DNA of 64,000 nt from positions 46,074,987 to 46,138,986 of the forward strand of contig CM053325.1 of the NCBI GenBank assembly GCA_028583605.1, given 5' to 3'. How positions within the stretch are numbered: the first letter of the stretch is position 1; each line of letters opens with the position of its first letter. Both the position numbers and the translations under genes were made by a program. Positions 59,211 to 64,000 of the stretch are shown piece after piece. The notes beneath the pieces are model-generated. The model had not been told where the DNA came from. It saw only the letters and a list, made by a program, of their open reading frames with translations, and made no database searches. Source of the DNA: Dastarcus helophoroides. Taxonomy: Eukaryota > Arthropoda > Insecta > Coleoptera > Bothrideridae.

Positions 59211-61466
59211 GTACCGGGTGGCCAACTAAGAAAGGACGCCGGCTTTATCTCAACAACGAACCATCCCACAGTTTTGAGAAAAAAATTTCAATAAGGAAAG
59301 TGGCCCTGAAAAATCGCTGGAAAATATTTTTAAAGTTCTAAAATGACCCCTAGGTGGCGTAATATCTGGAGCTAAATAGAAAATTAGGATTTTCTCGAAA
59401 TTTAGCTTAATTAAGGTATATCGAAAATTTAAGCATTGCAATCCTAGAGTAGTTTTAATATGTTTTTGTTTTACACACTTTCATCAATCACTAAAAATAA
59501 AGTGGTGGGAGACATCGAAAAAAAAAATTTTTAAATACCATTTACTTCAATTAGCCTTAATAAAATTTAACAAATTTAGTCTCTACAGAAAAAGTGTTAT
59601 TTAGTCTATCGAAAGTACTTTCATATGTTTTCATTTTAAAATTGTTGTCGTTGCTACAGCGCGTTATATAAAATGGTAACAAATTTCGCCGTTTTTCTAA
59701 AGAAAATTAAATATGTCAATTTTAATATTTTAAAATAGAGAATTAAAAGCCCTAGATATCAGTGAAAACCGCAACTCGATATCTTTTGTCTAACTGGAGA
59801 TATTGGCAAATAAAAGCTTGATGACGTTGTTTACTATTTAGAATTCGCAATCAGAGGAAGTTTAGAATTTGTCTTGCATAATATAAAAATAAGTAATTAA
59901 TATACCTACAATGATCTAATAATAATAACAGTGAATAATGTAAAAAAAATAACCGAAGAGACAATTTTATATTCAAAAAAGTAAAAAAAAGTCACTGCAT
60001 TACATTAAAAATGTTAAATTAATAACGTCTATTGACTGGAGCCCTATATGCTCAAACTCACTGCAGCCCATCATTTTCATGCAGTGAATCCTCTGACTAA
60101 TTAACAACACTGCAATTTTAACTTTTACCATGGACCATTCCACCACTCTAAATACTGTTTCTTATTCTTTCGATCACATTGTTTCTTTTGTAGGCTTGTT
60201 GGCAAAAACAAGGTCCTCTATTCGCCTGACAAATAAAAATCAAGGCAAGTCAGACTGGGGATCTGGATGGCTAAGAAAACTATCTTCCACTCCTATCTAC
60301 CTGCCACGTGGGCCTGGTTTTGAACGGTGGTTCAGCATATCCCCAAGCAACTAGCTATTTTTCTAGCACTTAAATGAGGATTAAATTTCACATATTCTAA
60401 AACATTTATAATATTTTCCTCGATGCGACATCTACGTTATCTTCTGAACACAGCAACATGCACATTCCCTGTGGTGTGTGCGATGTATCAGTCGAAGGAA
60501 AACTTTTTAACTTTGATTACGTTTTTCGGGATACTGCACGCGTAGATTTAGCATCATCACTTGCATTTTCATACACTCGAACTAAATGGTTGGTTAGGAT
60601 GTCAAATGCTTCTTCATTTGTTTAAATCTTTTTAATTTTAAAAATTGAAATACAAATCTTGTCCTCTAAAACCAATTTTTTACTTTATAAAGAAATATAA
60701 AAGCTAAAATAACAATTCAGTTAGAGGAGCAGGTAGTAAACACATCCACAACCTAAAGGATTTGCATTTTTTTATTTCATTTTCGCAGTTAACTTTTTTC
60801 GAGGGCCACTTTACCAGTTTTGTAGACAAACTATGTGATTATTCATAACTTAAATTTTGTTTGCCAATATCTTCGGTTAGACAAAAAATATCGAGTTGCG
60901 ATTTTTACTCGTATTTAGGACTTTTAATTCTCTATTTTAAGATATCCAAATTGACATATCATTCTATTTAATTTTTTTTAGAAAAACGGCGAAATTTGCT
61001 ACCATTTTATATAACGCGCTGTAGTAGCGACAATAATTTTAAAATAACCACACGTCAAAGTACCGTCGATTGAATAAATAGCACTCTTTCTATAGAGACT
61101 AAATTTGTTAAATTTCCTTAAGGTTAACTAAAGTAAATGATATTTAAAAACAAATTTTTTCGTCGTCTCCCCACCACTTTATTTTTAAAGACAGAACAAA
61201 AAGTGTAAAGCCAAACAAATCGAAATTATTCTAGGATTACAATACATGTATTTTCAATATACCTGAATTAGGCAAAATTTCGAGAAAATCCTAATCTTCT
61301 ATTCAGTCTTACCTATTACGCCACCTAGCGGTAATTTTAGAACTTTAAAAATATTTTCCAGCGATTTTTCAGGGCCACTTTTCTTATTGAATTTTTTTCC
61401 CAAAGCTGTGAAGTGATTCGTTGCTGGGATATAGCCGGCGTCCTTTCTTAGTTGGCTACCCGGTAC
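59211..61466. mobile_element. Foldback transposon, ~610-bp inverted repeats
   Basis: The left arm (59211-59825) starts GTACCGGGTGGCCAACTAAG. The right arm (60855-61466), reverse complemented, starts GTACCGGGTAGCCAACTAAG. They match over about 610 bp with scattered changes. The central ~1 kb (59826-60854) has no long frame. It has a GC-richer patch near 60130-60350 with a 74-codon frame (60130-60354) that I do not recognise. GTAC at both junctions may be a 4-bp target duplication, or TA or TAC. The LINE endonuclease frame reads across the junction if the element is ignored. Confidence 0.85.
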
Positions 61467-61729
61467 AATACTATGCCCTTACTTGCCCTTTGATCTTGTC
61501 TTACTCCACTGTAGAACATTATGTACTCATTTATATATTTTGATCCTTTTGTTTTTTTCTTGGTTTCCGGTATGGCTGCGAAGTCAATTTTAATATGTGT
61601 TAGATGTCTAGCTAATTCCATTTTTTGTGTCCCATTCCAGATTGCTATTTTTACTGTATTATTGATCCATCCCTTGTCCTTTTTCTTTGCGTTTGTCGTG
61701 TTGCTTGGTGATTCGAAATGTAGTAACAT
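61467..61729 (-). pseudogene. LINE endonuclease, N-terminal part
   Basis: From the Met at 61729: VKIAIWNGTQKMELARHL, FAAIPETKKKTKGSKYI and FYSGVRQDQRASKGIVLY. The first catalytic Asn (WN) and Glu (PETK) of the APE-type nuclease are in place. The frame is then cut by the foldback at 61466. Confidence 0.85.
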
Positions 61730-61794
61730 AAATTTAAATTTGTATTTTTGAGCTCAAAAAAGACAAAAAGTTCATATAAACATGTCGTAAAACG

Positions 61795-62110
61795 TTTAGT
61801 TTCCGAGTCACGGGGCGTCGAAGGTTAGTTCCTGATTGTAGTTGTTAATTAAGAGTTGTGATAATTGAATGAAATTTGGGACAACTCTATACCTTTTCGT
61901 GCCCTTTCCAAAAATCTAAGAACTAATTAACACAACTTAACCAGTGGCGGATATATCTAGGGGGTGGTGGTTAAAACGTGTCTTATTTATTTTGTGTGCA
62001 CCTTTGTCGCAGTTTCGCAACGAAAATATAAACTACAAACGTATTAACGCAAAAAAGATACTCCTAGTGAAGTACGATATTGTCAGCGGTTTTCGAGTAA
62101 AATGTATTTT
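61795..62110. repeat. Dispersed repeat, copy 2 of 2 in window
   Basis: Clearly similar to 7905-8230 in the same orientation (AAGGTTAGTTCCTGATT, CTTTCCAAAAATCTAAGAAC, TTGTCGCAGTTTCGC). It continues into the left arm of the palindrome at 62061. It borders the 5' end of the LINE. Confidence 0.75.
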
Positions 62111-62508
62111 TATATCTTTATATAACTTTCGCCCAAAAATCTCCGATATAACATATAGTCGGCTTTGAAATGAAATGAAATAAAACTATGATTTGTTAAT
62201 TAGCTAAAATTTACTTTACAAAAAAATTCTTTTTAACTATTGTAATATTTTAATAAAAAAATATTTCGTAAATATTTAATAAGTAACAAATTTAAAAACA
62301 TTGGCGTTTATTTACAGAAATTAATCAAAGTGGGCACCAGTGACAAGAAAACATGGAAATATCAATGCTATTTATTTCCTTTCATTTCAATGCCAATTGC
62401 GTGTTAGATCGGATATTTTTGGGCGAGTGTTTTTAATGTATCGAGATATAAAAATGCATTTTACTAGAAAACCTCTGACAATACGAATTTCGGTACCTAG
62501 GAGTACCA
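62061..62508. repeat. Palindromic repeat, ~95-bp arms
   Basis: The arms at about 62061-62153 and 62401-62508 are inverted copies: TATTGTCAGCGGTTTTCGAG and its counterpart, and TTTCGCCCAAAAATCTCCG opposite CGGATATTTTTGGGCGA. The copy at 7905-8230 carries only the left-arm part. Confidence 0.7.
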
Positions 62509-62901
62509 TAAACCATGGTTACTTTGACCCTTTCTTTGTGACTAAATTTACATTGGATATTATATAAAGTTTTTTTGAGTGTCACAAAAATGAAAGTATT
62601 ATCCGTACATTAGTTTATAGTCACTAAAAACATTCATGTAACCGATTTGCCAATATTTTGAAAATAAACTGAGATTTTCAACTTTAAAAATAGGGACAAT
62701 GTTGGTCTCCATTAAGTGTTACTTTGGCCCATATGCTGTTTTGTCTTTATTTTCTATTATAAATATAAATTGAATCAATGTAAAACTATGGATTGAGGCA
62801 AAAATAAGCTACACTTAAAGTCCGAGACTTACTACTCTTTTTTATGCACTCATGCAGTCTATAGTTACAAAATCTCCGGATTTCAATGAGTGCAAACCGA
62901 T

Positions 62902-63135
62902 TTACGGCATCTGTTTTGCGAGAGCCTCGCCTTCAACCATAGCACTGGTCGAAAGAAATGGTTCTTCAATTAGACTCTTCATCAAATTCCGTAATGATTC
63001 CAAATTGTTTTGTTTGTGTTTCAGTAAACCAAATAGTTCTGGACTGTTTCCAGTGGAAGCATAACTGAAGTGATCGTTTTCATTTATAATGAATCTGAGG
63101 GTAGTCTTTTTTGTTGGTTGATCTCTTTTGCGCAA
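62902..63135 (-). other. Possible exon or coding relic, unrecognised
   Basis: A 77-codon frame on the minus strand with balanced composition for this region (SYASTGNSPELFGLLKHKQ, LRNLMKSLIEEPFLSTSAM, EGEALAKQMP). Its high Leu/Glu helical character differs from the random AT frames around it. No family is recognised, and there is no start context or flanking splice evidence that I trust. Confidence 0.25.
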
Positions 63136-64000
63136 AAGTTAATTAACTTGTTCAGAGCGAGTTTTTATTATGTCTGAGTTAATACTGAGACATGTTGGTA
63201 CTATCAATTTTTTATTTTTGGTTTTATTTTGGGTGCTCCATTTTGTTCTTTTTTCTTTTATTCAACCCAAAAGATTTTTTCTATTAAATTAATGTTTATA
63301 TTTAGGCGGTGTTAATCAGTTTAAAATTGAATGCTTATTAATTAAATAGATTCCAGTTTTCTTGAAACCAAGTTCCAGCCTTTGACCACTATAGTCGACG
63401 TAGGAGAGATAAAATTACATCTCGAAGGTATACAATAATTAAAGCAAAAATTGTAGAACAAGGTTGAACCAGGTACACACTTTAGAATATACTAGGGCTG
63501 CCTTAGCCATGGGCTAAAATAGATTGTCTAAGTGGGTCAAAAATGTACACATTCTTAAAACAGTTTACTTTTAAGAACACGATTAACAGGCATAAAAGTA
63601 AAGGATTATATTTTACGAACCAGATTTTTGGCTCAACGTGTAACATTTCCAGTTATAAACGTTTGTTGTTGAAAATTTGTATTGGAATTGGTGTATAACG
63701 AAATCTATTAGGCATAAAACCACAAATTTGGGCTTCATGTAGTTTGCACAAATGTTCCACTTATTAGAAAAAGCCATCATTTCGCTTCTTCGGAGTCCTA
63801 TTATACCTATAGGAAAATTCAAAAAAATTTCATGGAATGTGACAAAGTTATAGCTCAAGGGTACAAAATGGAATACATTAATATGAATAATTTTAATAAC
63901 AGCCAAAATAGGCAGTGCTTTTAGTGCTAATTAAATAACATAATTATTATTTAAGAAGAATCTTCTAGTTTGGTAAAGTGATTAAAATGTCTGAAAACAA
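63136..64000. other. Intergenic sequence to window end
   Basis: AT-rich. The minus-strand frame at 63613-63906 has no recognisable feature. Confidence 0.4.

Larger units (their letters stand above)
57077..61760 (-). mobile_element. RTE-like LINE, interrupted by two insertions
   Basis: On the minus strand the order is an apurinic-type endonuclease (61729-61467, continuing 59210-58701), a linker, reverse transcriptase (57982-57437) and a C-terminal segment (57425-57078). The 2.26-kb foldback at 59211-61466 splits the endonuclease and a MITE sits at the 3' end. RTE-like assignment rests on the protein layout and on the absence of a separate ORF1. The 5' end and poly-A or microsatellite tail are not defined. 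Confidence 0.85.

Noticed and set aside
1..64000. tRNA, rRNA, telomeric TTAGG arrays or clustered host genes
   Set aside because: I looked for typical box-B-like sequences, rRNA-like GC-rich blocks and TTAGG runs and saw none. A covariance-model scan would be needed for certainty.

Overview
The window reads as AT-rich nuclear DNA of an insect, possibly a beetle. It has spliced genes with GT-AG introns, a small secreted histidine-rich protein typical of insects, and an arthropod set of transposons: D34D mariners, a Gypsy LTR element, pogo/Tigger, MULE, hAT MITEs and an RTE-like LINE. There are no operons, no bacterial gene signals and no recognisable tRNA, rRNA or CRISPR arrays. The order Coleoptera is a guess. 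Almost everything recognisable is mobile DNA in some stage of decay, separated by AT-rich sequence in which long open frames look random.

Layout. 1-8 kb: an internally deleted mariner (982-1738), two palindromic MITEs, and a double LTR/deleted Gypsy relic (5823-6537). 8.9-15.3 kb: the 5' part of a pogo/Tigger transposase interrupted by an almost complete, frameshifted Gypsy element on the minus strand (9760-15280). 16.1-16.4 kb: a C-terminal zinc-finger fragment, perhaps from the same pogo type. 17.9-19.4 kb: a FLYWCH-MULE transposase gene (minus) whose 355-codon catalytic exon is intact, although the FLYWCH part carries two nonsense codons. 20.0-20.9 kb: a second mariner, truncated. 21-29 kb: low-complexity AT sequence, a 374-bp-period satellite-like repeat and a hAT-type MITE with a perfect 8-bp target duplication. 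29.5-31.6 kb: a TIR element carrying a SWIM-like zinc finger. 34.4-34.8 kb: a LINE tail.

34.9-39.1 kb holds the only convincing host gene. It has three coding exons on the minus strand and encodes a 116-aa secreted protein with 35 histidines. A TATA box and a kappaB-like decamer lie upstream, and a possible 3'UTR intron and AATAAA lie downstream.

40.5-48.6 kb: foldback and palindromic elements, including nested inverted repeats with arms of about 420 bp (43650-45275), plus rearranged satellite pieces. 51.7-55.2 kb: a decayed element encoding a DUF7869-like protein, split by a 1-kb hAT-type insertion. 56.7-61.8 kb: an RTE-like LINE (minus) into which a 2.26-kb foldback with about 610-bp TIRs and a 302-bp MITE have inserted.

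The coding pieces do not form a pathway. They record successive insertions, and target duplications or interrupted reading frames reveal the order in several places. I see no clearly new biological system. The best candidates for a second look are the histidine-rich gene with its promoter, the FLYWCH-MULE gene, the large foldbacks, and the DUF7869-like transposon.
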